64,000 bases of DNA from assembly GCA_964539515.1 (NCBI GenBank), contig CAZIJO010000001.1:1-64000 (forward strand), in the 5' to 3' direction. The position numbers and the translations under genes were made by a program. Below the pieces are notes generated by a model. It saw only the letters and a program-made list of their open reading frames with translations. It ran no database searches and was not told where the DNA came from. This stretch comes from JADLHS01 sp964539515. GTDB lineage: Bacteria > Verrucomicrobiota > Verrucomicrobiia > Limisphaerales > JADLHS01. Shown piece after piece: positions 42,638-51,605 of this stretch (its first letter is position 1; every line of letters starts with the position of its first letter).

Positions 42638-42976
42638 ATGAATCAGACGCATCCACTGACAACCACCACGTTTGAACTGCCTGGCTACCAGGCGACGAAA
42701 TCGTATGGCGTCGTGCGCGGCATCGTGGTGCGATCCCGCTCCATTATTGGCAACCTCGGCGCGAGCATTCAGAGCATCTTCGGCGGAAACATCACGCTCT
42801 ACACCGAATTATGCGAACGGGCGCGCGAAGATGCGTTCAATCAGATGCTCGCACATGCCGGCAAGCTGGGCGCGAATGCCGTCCTCGGCGTGCGATACGA
42901 TGCGACCGAAATTGGCAACGGCATAACGGAGGTGATTTGCTACGGCACGGCGGTGTCGGTGGAGTCGCTGCGGTGA
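42638..42976 (+). CDS. YbjQ/UPF0145 family protein
   Basis: This gene encodes 112 residues starting MNQTHPLTTTTFELPGYQA. The family text VVRGIVVRSRSIIGNLGASI, GNITLYTELCERAREDAFNQ and GANAVLGVRYDATEI is complete and of normal length for these small, probably pentameric, heavy-metal-associated proteins of unknown role. No signal peptide. The upstream open frame from 42485 has no protein-like character, so I start at 42638. It is a free-standing gene, 158 bases before the MMPL transporter on the same strand. Confidence 0.92.
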   Translation: MNQTHPLTTTTFELPGYQATKSYGVVRGIVVRSRSIIGNLGASIQSIFGGNITLYTELCERAREDAFNQMLAHAGKLGANAVLGVRYDATEIGNGITEVICYGTAVSVESLR

Positions 42977-43134
42977 AGGTGCTTTCCTCCAGCGCGAAAT
43001 TCCCTGCATGATTCAACTGCTTCCATTCGTGCCCGGCGGTACGGGACGCGACGCTGGCCGAACCCGGGCGGTTGGCGGCGTCGGGACGGGCAACGGCGAG
43101 GTGACGGCCAGGGTGGCCCGCGCCCGGATGTGAG

Positions 43135-45894
43135 ATGAAGACCCTGAGCAAGGAGAGTCTATTTGCACGGCTGCTGGGCCGGCTGGCGTGGGCGGTCATT
43201 CACCGGCGGCAGTGGTTTTTTTGGCCGCAGATCATCCTGTTCGGCCTCAGCGTGCTCTACACGGTCAAGTTTCTGGAGTTTCGCACCAACCGGAATGACC
43301 TCGTCGGGAGCGGCAAGAAATACCACCAGAATTTTTTGCAGTTCAAGCAGGAGTTTCCCACCCAGGACGATCTGGTGGTGGTGGTGGAGAGCGAAAACGC
43401 CGAGAAGAACCGCCAGTTTGTCGAACGAATCGGGGCGAAACTGGAAGCGGAAACCAACCTCTTCATGCACGTCTTCTACAAGGGCGACCTGAAGATGCTC
43501 GGCTCGAAGGCGCTCCTGTTCGTGCCCGAGGCGGACCTCCTCGAGCTGCGGAAAAAGCTGAACGATTACCTGCCTTTCATCGGTCCTTTCACGCACACGA
43601 CCAACCTGGTGTCGTTGTTCGACATGATCAACACCCAGTTCCGCACTGCCAAACGGGAGCGGGATGAACGGACCGAGTCGCTCATCCGGGCCATCCCCGC
43701 CCTGGAGCGCATCGTAACGCAGGCCACCGCGAGTTTGCGGCGCGGCGGCAGTCCCCCCTCACCCGGCGTTTTTGCCTTGTTTGCCGCCGGCCCGGAAGCC
43801 GAGCGGAGCGTGTATATCACCTTTGCCCAGGGCCAGATTTATCTGGTCACCGCGCAGGCGGTGACGGAGGAAAAGAATAGTGCCGCCGTGCGGCGGCTGC
43901 GGCAGTTGGTGCAGGAAACGCAGGCCGAGGTGCCCGGCATCAACGTGGGCTTGACGGGCGAACCGGTGTTGGTCCATGACGAAATGAAGCAATCGCAAAG
44001 TGACACTTCGGTGGCCAGCGTTGTCTCGCTCATCATCTGCGCATTGATCTTCATCTACGGTTACAACGAGACCGGCCGGCCGCTCAAAGCCACGGTTTGC
44101 CTCATCGTGGGGATCGGTTACACCATGGCCTTTACCACGGCGGTGGTGGGGCATTTGAACATCCTCACGGTCACCTTCGTTCCCATCCTGATCGGGCTGG
44201 CGATTGATTTCGGCGTGCATTTGGTGACGCGTTACGAGGAGGAATTGCATCATGGCAAGAGCGAGGCCGAGGCGATGACGAAGGCCCTGGTATTTACGGG
44301 GCAGGGAATCTTTACCGGGGCGTTTACCACCGCCGGCGCTTTTCTGGCCATGGGCTTTACGGATTTCAAGGGTATTCAGGAAATGGGGATCATTTGCGGC
44401 GGCGGCCTGCTGGTCTGTCTGGTGCCGATGCTGACCTTGCTGCCGGTGCTGCTCTTGCGGGGACGTCAGAACGTGCTGGACCACGCCCTGGTCGGCAAAG
44501 TGGATCATCGGGCCCGGATCGAGAACCTGTGGCTGCGTCGCCCGGCCCTCGTGATCATCGTGACGTTGGTATTATGCGCGGGGTCCGTGTGGCAGATGCG
44601 CAAGGTCATTTTCGATTACAACTTGCTCAACATGCAAAGCAAGGGTTTGCCGGCCGTGGATTTCGCCACCAAGTTGATCGACGCGACCGCGGAGGCCGGC
44701 AAGGACGACGGCACGAACGCCGCCGCCCGTTCGGTTTTGTTCGCGGCGGTCGTGACCGATTCCCTCACCCAGGCGGTGGAATTGGAAAAGCAAATCAAGC
44801 AGCTGCCGTCGGTGGCGGGGGTTGATTCCATCGCCAAGTTTCTGACCGAGAACCAGGCCGAGAAACTTCGGGTGATTGGCGAAATCAAGAAGGACCTGGC
44901 GGCGCTGCGGTTTGACGAGGCGGATCGACGTCCGGTGAATGTTCTGGAGTTAAGCCAGAGTCTTTACTCCTTGAACGGTTATATCGGGCTGGCCCGGGAG
45001 GAGGCGCAGAAAGACGATGCCGCGGTGACGGCCCGGCTGACTTCCCTTTATCGGGCGGTGGAAATTTTCCGCAAGGAAATGTTGCGGGGCGGGGCGGCGG
45101 GTCACGCGGCGGTCGCCGACCAGCTGGGAACGTATCAGCGCGCCCTCTTCGATGATTTGCGTTCCACGTTTGAAGCCCTGCAGCAGCAGGACAACCGGGA
45201 GAAGCTGCGCGTGGAGGACCTGCCGCCGGCCTTGCGGGATCGCTTTGTCGGTGTCCATGGCAAGCATTTGCTCCAGGTCTATCCCAAGGCCAACGTCTGG
45301 CAGCGGGCGCCGCAGGAAGAGTTTGTCCGCGAGTTGCGGACGATCGATCCCGATGTCACGGGCACACCGGTGCAATTGCTCGAATACACGACGCTGCTCA
45401 AGCGCAGTTACGAGGAGGCGGCACGCTATTCGCTCGCCGCGATTGCCATTCTGGTGTTCCTTCACTTCCGCTCCCTGGGTTCCGTCGTGCTGGCGTTGCT
45501 GCCCGTGGCGATTGGGTCGCTCTGGCTCGGCGGAATCATGGGCTGGTTCAGCATTCCGTTGAACCCGGCGAATATCATGATGCTCCCGCTCATCATCGGC
45601 ATCGGGGTGACGAACGGCATTCATATCCTGAATCGTTATGCCGAGGAACAGACGCCGAGCATCCTGGCCAAAAGCACCGGCAAAGCGGTGCTGGTGTCCG
45701 GCCTGACAACGATTGCGGGTTTTGGCAGCCTGGCGCTGGCCAAACATCGCGGCATTGAAAGTCTGGGATATGTGATGGCCACCGGTGTGGCCACGTGCAT
45801 GTTCGCCGGATTGACGTTCCTGCCGGCACTCCTGAACTTGATTATGAAAATTCGAAACGAGAAAAAAAACCAACCCAGTGCCAACAATGCATGA
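43135..45894 (+). CDS. MMPL/RND transporter, HpnN-like
   Basis: This gene encodes 919 residues with the two-fold RND layout: TM1 at about 30-48, a large periplasmic loop to about 275, TMs 2-6 to about 450, TM7 near 475, a second loop to about 755, and TMs 8-12 to about 905. Typical intramembrane motifs are VPILIGLAIDFGVHLVTRYE and GIGVTNGIHILNRYAEE. HpnN-type MMPL proteins move hopanoids or other lipids to the outer membrane. It precedes a lipoprotein and mlaE-mlaF-mlaD on the same strand, supporting a lipid-trafficking role. No TolC or MFP partner is seen. Confidence 0.92.
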   Translation: MKTLSKESLFARLLGRLAWAVIHRRQWFFWPQIILFGLSVLYTVKFLEFRTNRNDLVGSGKKYHQNFLQFKQEFPTQDDLVVVVESENAEKNRQFVERIGAKLEAETNLFMHVFYKGDLKMLGSKALLFVPEADLLELRKKLNDYLPFIGPFTHTTNLVSLFDMINTQFRTAKRERDERTESLIRAIPALERIVTQATASLRRGGSPPSPGVFALFAAGPEAERSVYITFAQGQIYLVTAQAVTEEKNSAAVRRLRQLVQETQAEVPGINVGLTGEPVLVHDEMKQSQSDTSVASVVSLIICALIFIYGYNETGRPLKATVCLIVGIGYTMAFTTAVVGHLNILTVTFVPILIGLAIDFGVHLVTRYEEELHHGKSEAEAMTKALVFTGQGIFTGAFTTAGAFLAMGFTDFKGIQEMGIICGGGLLVCLVPMLTLLPVLLLRGRQNVLDHALVGKVDHRARIENLWLRRPALVIIVTLVLCAGSVWQMRKVIFDYNLLNMQSKGLPAVDFATKLIDATAEAGKDDGTNAAARSVLFAAVVTDSLTQAVELEKQIKQLPSVAGVDSIAKFLTENQAEKLRVIGEIKKDLAALRFDEADRRPVNVLELSQSLYSLNGYIGLAREEAQKDDAAVTARLTSLYRAVEIFRKEMLRGGAAGHAAVADQLGTYQRALFDDLRSTFEALQQQDNREKLRVEDLPPALRDRFVGVHGKHLLQVYPKANVWQRAPQEEFVRELRTIDPDVTGTPVQLLEYTTLLKRSYEEAARYSLAAIAILVFLHFRSLGSVVLALLPVAIGSLWLGGIMGWFSIPLNPANIMMLPLIIGIGVTNGIHILNRYAEEQTPSILAKSTGKAVLVSGLTTIAGFGSLALAKHRGIESLGYVMATGVATCMFAGLTFLPALLNLIMKIRNEKKNQPSANNA

Positions 45895-45973
45895 TCGGCC
45901 CTGGGTTGGGAGGAACCGAGGTAAAAACCTCACGCCGGGGAAAAATCCTCAAGCGCGAGCTCAATTTTAAATA

Positions 45974-47602
45974 ATGCAACCGCAATGTCAATTCCCTTGC
46001 TTTAAGGGTGGTGCCGGCGGGCGGCTTCGTCCGAGCAAGCTATTGCCTGCCAATTGGAAACACCACAGCTGGTTGCTGGCTGCCTGGTTGGTGGGCGGCT
46101 GCTCCATTTTTGTTCACGGCAGCCAGGAGGCGGAGGTGGACGCCGGGTTCCTATTTTCCCGTCATCAGCTCACCTTGGAGGCGGGCGACCGCACTGAGGC
46201 GGCGGGTCCGTTTTATTACGAGCAAGAAAGTGAAGCGGAAGAAGTTCTGGCGTTCCCGCCATTTTTTTCGCACTCGGTCCGTCCGGACCTCGACGCCGAG
46301 GAGTACGATGTCCTGTATCCGTTGCTGAGTTTTGACCGCTTCGGCCGGGAGTATCGCTGGCACCTTTTCCAGTTGTTTAACTTTAGCGGCGGCCAGGATC
46401 AGTCCGAGGTGATGCGCCGCCAGTTCAACCTGTTCCCGGTTTACATGCAGCAACGTTCGGCCGACACAAACCAGAACTACACGGCCATTTTTCCGATTTA
46501 CGGTCACCTGAAGAAACGGATTTTTCGCAGCGAGATCGATTTCGTGCTCTGGCCGTTTTACGTGAAAACCGTCCGGCGCCCTTCCGCCAGCCCGGTGCCG
46601 CTGGGGCCGCAGGAAAATCTGCGGCGGCAATTTCTCGACGCCCGCCGGGGCGACTTCACCACCTACAACTACGTGTACCCCTTCTATCATCTGCGTTACG
46701 GGGACGGGATGAAAGGCTGGCAGCTCTGGCCGTTCGTAGGCCACGAGCATAAGGAGATCACGACCAAGACGAATGTGTGGGGCGACCTGGAGACAACGCC
46801 GGGTTACGACAAACGCTTTGTCCTCTGGCCGTTTTATTTCAATCAGCAACGCGAAACCGGCACAACCAACGCCGAGGACCACGTGGGGGTGGTGCCGTTT
46901 TACAGTCGCCTGCGTTCCCCCATGCGCGACTCGACGAGTTACCTGACCCCGATTGGCCTGACGATCACGGATGACCGCACGCGCAAGTACCACGAGGTGG
47001 GTGCCCCCTGGCCCTTCATCGTCTTCGCCCGGGGCGAGGGCAAAACCGCCGATCGGGTCTGGCCCTTCTTCAGTCTGGTTCACACGGACACACCGGAAAG
47101 CCGCCTGGACAGCAATTTCTATCTTTGGCCGATTTACAAATACAAGGGCATTCACTCGCCCCCGCTTGACTATGGCCGCACGCGCATCCTGCTGTTCCTG
47201 GCATCGCACACGATCGCGAAGAGTTCCGAGACGGGCAATTTCCGGACCCGGACCGAGGTATGGCCGTTCTTCACGCACCAGCGCGATTACAACGGCAATG
47301 CGCGCCTGCAAATCCTCGCCCCGCTCGAGCCTTTGCTGCCGGCCAGCAAGAGCATCGAGCGCAATTACTCGCCGCTCTGGTCGGTGTGGCGCGCGGAAAA
47401 AAATCCCCGGACCGGCATGGCCAGCGAGTCGCTGCTCTGGAATCTGTACCGGCGCGACACCGCGCCCACGAGCAAAAAAAGCTCGCTCCTGTTCGGGCTT
47501 ATCCAGTATGAATCCAGCGCCGAAACCAAACGCTGGCGGTTATTTTACCTCCCGCAGAAGAAATCACAGAGTTCTCCCGCTCATGTTTCAGAACATCGGT
47601 GA
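45974..47602 (+). CDS. Lipoprotein with repeated WPF motifs
   Basis: This gene encodes 542 residues; the lipobox WLVGGC lies near residue 42 after a longer than usual N-terminus. The mature protein contains at least seven short aromatic repeats (VLWPFYVKT, LWPFVGHE, VLWPFYFNQ, APWPFIVFA, VWPFFSLV, YLWPIYKY, VWPFFTHQ) spaced 35-75 residues apart, suggesting a beta-barrel or propeller of repeated strands. Similar WPF-repeat proteins are known to me only as uncharacterised. Its end overlaps the mlaE start by 20 bases, which ties it to the lipid transport operon. A role as outer-membrane component of that system is my inference. Confidence 0.82.
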   Translation: MQPQCQFPCFKGGAGGRLRPSKLLPANWKHHSWLLAAWLVGGCSIFVHGSQEAEVDAGFLFSRHQLTLEAGDRTEAAGPFYYEQESEAEEVLAFPPFFSHSVRPDLDAEEYDVLYPLLSFDRFGREYRWHLFQLFNFSGGQDQSEVMRRQFNLFPVYMQQRSADTNQNYTAIFPIYGHLKKRIFRSEIDFVLWPFYVKTVRRPSASPVPLGPQENLRRQFLDARRGDFTTYNYVYPFYHLRYGDGMKGWQLWPFVGHEHKEITTKTNVWGDLETTPGYDKRFVLWPFYFNQQRETGTTNAEDHVGVVPFYSRLRSPMRDSTSYLTPIGLTITDDRTRKYHEVGAPWPFIVFARGEGKTADRVWPFFSLVHTDTPESRLDSNFYLWPIYKYKGIHSPPLDYGRTRILLFLASHTIAKSSETGNFRTRTEVWPFFTHQRDYNGNARLQILAPLEPLLPASKSIERNYSPLWSVWRAEKNPRTGMASESLLWNLYRRDTAPTSKKSSLLFGLIQYESSAETKRWRLFYLPQKKSQSSPAHVSEHR

Positions 47603-48323
47603 AATGGTGCTCCTTTTTTGGAGGACGTTGTGCGCGCTGCCGCGGATCTGGTCGCAGCGCGCCAAGGTTATGGACCAGTTCTACGAGATTGGCAATGCCA
47701 GTCTGCTCATGATCTGTGTGCTCTCGTTCTTCTTGGGCGGCGTGATTGCGCTGCAAACGGGTCCGCTCCTGGTCGAGCGGGGCTTGCACAATGCCGTGGG
47801 CGGGCTCGTCGGCATCGCCATGGCCAAGGAACTGGCGCCGATCATGATGGCCATTCTGATCTCCGGCCGCGTCGGTTCGGCGATGGCCGCCGAAATCGGC
47901 TCCATGCGCGTTTATCAGGAAATCGATGCGCTCCGGACCATGAACATTGATCCGGTCAACTACCTCGTCCTGCCCCGCCTCGCCGCGATCGCGATTGCCC
48001 TCCCCATGCTCGTCATCTTTGCCATCCTGGTCGGCTGGCTTGGCGGCGCCGTCGTCTGTACGGTCACCGGCCAGATCGATATTCCCATCCAGTCGTTCTT
48101 CACCACCATGAAGGACGTCGTGGAGGTCAAGCACGTTGCCAACGGCGTGGTCAAGAGCTTCTGCTTCGCGTGGATCGTGGGCATTGTTTCCTGTCACCAA
48201 GGCCTCATCACGCGCGGCGGTCCCCGTGGTATCGGGCGCTCCGTCACCAAAGCCGTGGTCAACTCGATCGTGTTAATCGTTATCTTCAACTTCGTCCTCA
48301 CGCGCATCCTGCTCGACTGGTGA
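47583..48323 (+). CDS. mlaE: MlaE-type permease of a lipid ABC transporter
   Basis: ATG 47583 gives 246 residues, the usual length. The sequence MICVLSFFLGGVIALQTGPL, the block AKELAPIMMAILISGRVGSA followed by IGSMRVYQEIDALRTMNI, and VVKSFCFAWIVGIVSCHQG are diagnostic of MlaE/YrbE permeases, with five to six membrane helices. It moves phospholipids between inner and outer membrane with MlaF and MlaD. The long open frame upstream of this ATG is a shadow of the WPF gene. Its stop overlaps the GTG of mlaF. Confidence 0.95.
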   Translation: MFQNIGEMVLLFWRTLCALPRIWSQRAKVMDQFYEIGNASLLMICVLSFFLGGVIALQTGPLLVERGLHNAVGGLVGIAMAKELAPIMMAILISGRVGSAMAAEIGSMRVYQEIDALRTMNIDPVNYLVLPRLAAIAIALPMLVIFAILVGWLGGAVVCTVTGQIDIPIQSFFTTMKDVVEVKHVANGVVKSFCFAWIVGIVSCHQGLITRGGPRGIGRSVTKAVVNSIVLIVIFNFVLTRILLDW

Positions 48324-49087
48324 ACGTTCCCCCCAACAATAATCACGGCGTCAGCGTTCAAATCCGCGGATTGCGACGCAGTTTCGGCCAGCAGCCGGTG
48401 CTCAAGGGGATTGACCTCGCCGTCCGCGCCGGCGAAATCTTCGTGCTGATGGGGCCGAGCGGGAGCGGCAAGAGCGTATTGCTCCGCCATGTCATCGGCC
48501 TCGAAGTGCCCGATGCCGGCGAGATTCTCGTCGGGGGCGAGTCCATCCAGGCGGCCGGCGTCATGGACCGCTTCCGCATGGCAATGGTTTTTCAGTCCGG
48601 CGCCCTGCTCAATTCGCTCACCGTCGGCGAGAATGTGGGTCTTTATCTGAGTGAACATCAGCTCCGCCCGCCGGAGGAGATCGCCCGGGTCGTTTCCGAA
48701 AAACTGGAGGTCGTCGGCTTGAAGGGCACCGAGGAAAAATATCCCAGTGAGCTCTCCGGCGGCATGAAGAAGCGCGTCGCCATGGCCCGCGCGCTCGTCA
48801 TCGAGCCGCAGTTGATTCTCTATGATGAACCGACCAGCGAATTGGACCCGATTTCCGCCGTCGTCATCGGGGAGGAAATTCTCGCGCTGAACCAGCGCAT
48901 CGGCGTCACCTCGCTCGTCGTCTCGCATGACCGGGACCTCGCCTTCGGCATCGCCCATCGCATCGCCGTGATTAACGAAGGGGAAATCCTCGCCGTCGGT
49001 TCGCCAGACGAGGTCCGGCGCAGTCATCATCCGATTATCCGTGAATTCCTCCATGCCGACTTTCGACGACCGGAACCCAACCTATGA
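48320..49087 (+). CDS. mlaF: MlaF-type ATPase of a lipid ABC transporter
   Basis: GTG 48320 (overlapping the mlaE stop as GTGA) gives 255 residues. Walker A GPSGSGKS near residue 44, Q-loop in MVFQSGALLNSLTV, signature LSGGMKKRVAMARAL, Walker B LILYDEPTSELDP and H-loop SHDRD are complete. The GALLNSLTV and MKKR features are typical of the MlaF branch rather than other ABC importers. It powers MlaE in the cytoplasm and is coupled to mlaD by another four-base overlap. Confidence 0.96.
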   Translation: MNVPPNNNHGVSVQIRGLRRSFGQQPVLKGIDLAVRAGEIFVLMGPSGSGKSVLLRHVIGLEVPDAGEILVGGESIQAAGVMDRFRMAMVFQSGALLNSLTVGENVGLYLSEHQLRPPEEIARVVSEKLEVVGLKGTEEKYPSELSGGMKKRVAMARALVIEPQLILYDEPTSELDPISAVVIGEEILALNQRIGVTSLVVSHDRDLAFGIAHRIAVINEGEILAVGSPDEVRRSHHPIIREFLHADFRRPEPNL

Positions 49088-50055
49088 AAAACACCCTTGA
49101 AACCCGCCTCGGCCTGTTCGTGTCCTTCATCGTGCTGGCCGCCTTCATCATCATGTACATTTTGGGCGGCTTTGAAAAATTCCAGCGCGGCCTCCAGGTC
49201 CATGCCTTGTTCAAAACGGCCCAGGAATTGAAACTGGGCGACCGCGTGAAAATGGCCGGCGTCGAGGTCGGCAAAGTGGATAAGATCGAACTCGCCGACG
49301 GCAAAGTGCGCGTCACCATGAGCCTCCGCGCCAACACCCCGGTCAAGACCGACACGACCGCCACGATCAAGTTCGCCGGTTTAATGGGGCAGAGTTTCGT
49401 CGCGCTCGATTTCGGCACCCCCGCCGGCCGGCCCGCCACCCCGGACAGCTTTCTGCAAACGGTCGAGCAACCCGACCTGAGCGTGATCATGCAGAAGCTG
49501 GACAATGTGGCCACCGGGGTGGAGAACCTCACCCGCAGTTTCACCGGTGACAAAATCGAGAACCTCTTTGGCCCTCTGACGGATTTTATCAAACAGAATA
49601 CCGCTCCGCTCACGGCCACCATCGCCAACCTTCGGGCCATGTCCGGCCAGATCGCCGAGGGCAAGGGCACCTTTGGCAAACTCATTTACGACGATGCGCT
49701 CTACAACTCCGCCCTGACCACGGTGACCAGCCTGCAATCCACGACGGAGGAGATCAAACTTGCCCTGGGGGATGCCCGCAAGATCATCGATGGCGTCAAT
49801 GCCGGAGAGGGCTCGCTCGGGAAACTGGTGAAGGATGAGAAGCTCTACGCCGAAACCACGGCCTCGATGACGAACCTCAAGGAAATTCTCCAAAAGATGA
49901 ACAGCGGCCAGGGCACGGTCGGCAAACTCATCAACGACCAGGAATTCTACAAGAACGCCAAGCTCACCTTGCAGAAAGTGGACAAGGCGACGGAGGGTTT
50001 GGAAGACCAGGGCCCGTTGAGTGTCCTGGGCATCCTGGTGAACAACTTGTTCTGA
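49084..50055 (+). CDS. mlaD: MlaD/MCE-domain lipid-binding protein
   Basis: This gene encodes 323 residues. One membrane anchor lies at about 12-32 (FVSFIVLAAFIIMYILGGF), the MCE domain at about 38-118 (VHALFKTAQELKLGDRVKMA, VEVGKVDKIEL, AGLMGQSFVALDFG), followed by a helical tail. The tail contains three copies of a short motif: GKGTFGKLIYDDALY, GEGSLGKLVKDEKLY and GQGTVGKLINDQEFY. The longer tail could form a periplasmic bridge toward the outer membrane, as in extended MCE proteins. Last gene of the transport operon. Confidence 0.94.
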   Translation: MKNTLETRLGLFVSFIVLAAFIIMYILGGFEKFQRGLQVHALFKTAQELKLGDRVKMAGVEVGKVDKIELADGKVRVTMSLRANTPVKTDTTATIKFAGLMGQSFVALDFGTPAGRPATPDSFLQTVEQPDLSVIMQKLDNVATGVENLTRSFTGDKIENLFGPLTDFIKQNTAPLTATIANLRAMSGQIAEGKGTFGKLIYDDALYNSALTTVTSLQSTTEEIKLALGDARKIIDGVNAGEGSLGKLVKDEKLYAETTASMTNLKEILQKMNSGQGTVGKLINDQEFYKNAKLTLQKVDKATEGLEDQGPLSVLGILVNNLF

Positions 50056-50066
50056 CTCGCGACAGC

Positions 50067-50099
50067 AAAAACGGAGGGACGACCAGGATCGTCCCTCCG
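50067..50099 (-). terminator. Terminator after the Spy-like gene, possibly bidirectional
   Basis: An 11-bp perfect stem (CGGAGGGACGA / TCGTCCCTCCG, loop CCAGGA) at 50072-50099 is followed on the minus strand by a T-run (A-run 50067-50071). It serves the gene at 50125-50574 and lies 16 bases after the mlaD stop, so it may stop both convergent transcripts. Confidence 0.85.
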
Positions 50100-50124
50100 G
50101 CATGCCAACCAACCAATTCAGCGG

Positions 50125-50574
50125 CTACTCCTGCGCCGGCTTTTCCGCCCCCGGACCTCCGGGACCGCCACGTCGGCCGGGTCGCCCGGGGCCGCCCGGG
50201 CCGCCTTCTTTCCTGAGTTTCTCCCACTTCGCATATTGTTCCGGCGTGAGAATCTCTTTCATCTTCTTTTGCATTTCCTCCCGCCCGGCTTTCATCTTTT
50301 CACGGCGTTCTTCCGGGGTGGCATCGCGCAAGCCGCGCATGGCTTCGGCTTGTTCCTTCATCACCGTCGTTACCTTCGTCTTCTGTTCGTCGGTGAGCTT
50401 GAGTTCCTCGGCCATCTTGGCGATGCGTTCCTTGACCATCTCCCCGCGTTGCCCCTGGGGTGGCCGGCCTTCGGGCGGACCTGGCTTGTCTTCCGCCCGC
50501 CCCATGGGGCTCAACGCGATCAACGCCCCGGCGGCCAAGGCCGTCATTATTCCAACTTTTTGCATTTTCATCAT
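50125..50574 (-). CDS. Secreted Spy/CpxP-like protein with collagen-like tail
   Basis: The chosen ATG at 50574 (with GAGG upstream) gives 149 residues and an N-terminal signal peptide (VGIMTALAAGALIALSPMGRA); the frame extends to 50646 without protein-like text. The middle is a helical LTxxQ-type domain (MAEELKLTDEQKTKVTTVMK and ILTPEQYAKWEKLRKE), as in Spy and related periplasmic chaperone or metal-response proteins. The last ~25 residues are Gly-Pro rich (GGPGGPGRPGRRGGPGGPG). It is convergent with mlaD. Single gene. Confidence 0.85.
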   Translation of the reverse strand: MMKMQKVGIMTALAAGALIALSPMGRAEDKPGPPEGRPPQGQRGEMVKERIAKMAEELKLTDEQKTKVTTVMKEQAEAMRGLRDATPEERREKMKAGREEMQKKMKEILTPEQYAKWEKLRKEGGPGGPGRPGRRGGPGGPGAEKPAQE

Positions 50575-50729
50575 CTGCCTCTTTCTTTCTTTTTTTGCCG
50601 CTCCTTCATGGCGCGGCGGCTGTAACGTGAGACGCCGCCGGGGCAAATTGGTTACAGGCCATCCGGCCCCAAAAGTTAAAAATCCACGCGTGACTTTGGC
50701 GGGGGAAACTGAAACATTCCGCCCGCATT

Positions 50730-51347
50730 ATGAAACTATCACTGCTGCTTTGCACCTTGGGCCTGGGGCTGGGACTGGTCGCCGCCTCCGCCGACGAGCC
50801 GAAGACCACCAAACCTGAAACCAAACCGGATAACAAAACTGTGAACACCAACGAAGTCGCTGTCCTCAAAACCTCCGAAGGCGAAATGGTCCTCGAATTC
50901 TGGCCGGACGTCGCCCCGGGCCATGTCGAAAATTTCAAGAAGCTTGCCAAGCAGGGCTTTTACGATGGCACCTGCTTTCACCGCGTGATCAAGGGCTTCA
51001 TGATCCAGGGCGGCGACCCGCTTACCAAGGATGAGGCCAACCAGAGCCGCTGGGGTACGGGGGATCCCGGTTACAAGATCAAGGCTGAGTTCAATGACAA
51101 AGCCCATGTGCGCGGCGTGCTTTCCGCAGCGCGCTCTCAGGACCCGAATTCCGCCGGCTCGCAATTCTTCATCTGCCATGGCGATCCGCGTTTTCTGGAC
51201 CGGCAATACACCGCGTACGGCAAGTTGATCAAAGGCGATGACGTGCTGGAAAAGATCGCCACCACGCCCACCGCGCCGGGCGACCGCCCCCTCAAGCGGA
51301 TGAATCTGGAGAGCGTCAAGATCGTACCGCGCGATTCGGTTAAGTAA
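50730..51347 (+). CDS. Exported peptidyl-prolyl cis-trans isomerase, cyclophilin type
   Basis: This gene encodes 205 residues with a signal peptide (KLSLLLCTLGLGLGLVAASA). The cyclophilin fold follows at about 50-195: FYDGTCFHRVIKGFMIQGGD, MARA-like block VLSAARSQDPNSAGSQFFIC, and AYGKLIKGDDVLEKI. It should speed proline isomerisation during folding outside the cytoplasm. A strong terminator follows 19 bases after the stop, so it is a single unit with its promoter between 50575 and 50729, shared divergently with the Spy-like gene. Confidence 0.95.
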   Translation: MKLSLLLCTLGLGLGLVAASADEPKTTKPETKPDNKTVNTNEVAVLKTSEGEMVLEFWPDVAPGHVENFKKLAKQGFYDGTCFHRVIKGFMIQGGDPLTKDEANQSRWGTGDPGYKIKAEFNDKAHVRGVLSAARSQDPNSAGSQFFICHGDPRFLDRQYTAYGKLIKGDDVLEKIATTPTAPGDRPLKRMNLESVKIVPRDSVK

Positions 51348-51365
51348 CGGCGTCCGATTTGCCAG

Positions 51366-51406
51366 CCGCGAATGAGGCCACGGCTTCATTCGCGGTTGTT
51401 TTTTTG
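51366..51406 (+). terminator. Rho-independent terminator after the cyclophilin gene
   Basis: A perfect 10-bp stem (CCGCGAATGA / TCATTCGCGG) with a 10-base loop is followed by TTGTTTTTTT. It stands immediately before the ATG of the small gene at 51411. Confidence 0.92.
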
Positions 51407-51410
51407 GTTC

Positions 51411-51605
51411 ATGGATCAAATCGAACTCGCTGCCGGTCTCGTTGCTCTGGGCTGTCCGCCGGACAAGTCGATGGCGATGGCGGCGCAATTGGAAAAGCGT
51501 GCGCATCAGTTGGCGGCGGAGAAGGGGCGAAGTTACGAGGAAGCCCTGGCTCATTTGCTCGGCCTGATGCGGCAGGGATGGGCGGCCAAGGAAAAGGGCT
51601 TTTAA
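51411..51605 (+). CDS. Small conserved-looking helical protein
   Basis: ATG 51411 gives 64 residues (MDQIELAAGLVALGCPPDKS ... GRSYEEALAHLLGLMRQGWA). Strong helix character, one cysteine, no signal peptide. The start lies only about five bases after the cyclophilin terminator and has no Shine-Dalgarno, so it would depend on read-through or a promoter inside the terminator region. Function unknown; protein-like composition and clean length support it being real. Confidence 0.6.
   Translation: MDQIELAAGLVALGCPPDKSMAMAAQLEKRAHQLAAEKGRSYEEALAHLLGLMRQGWAAKEKGF

Noticed and set aside
45870..45909. Inverted repeat CCAACCCA/TGGGTTGG with an A-run beside it at the end of the MMPL gene
   Set aside because: It would be a minus-strand terminator with no minus-strand gene, the loop is 24 bases, and the left arm is coding sequence.
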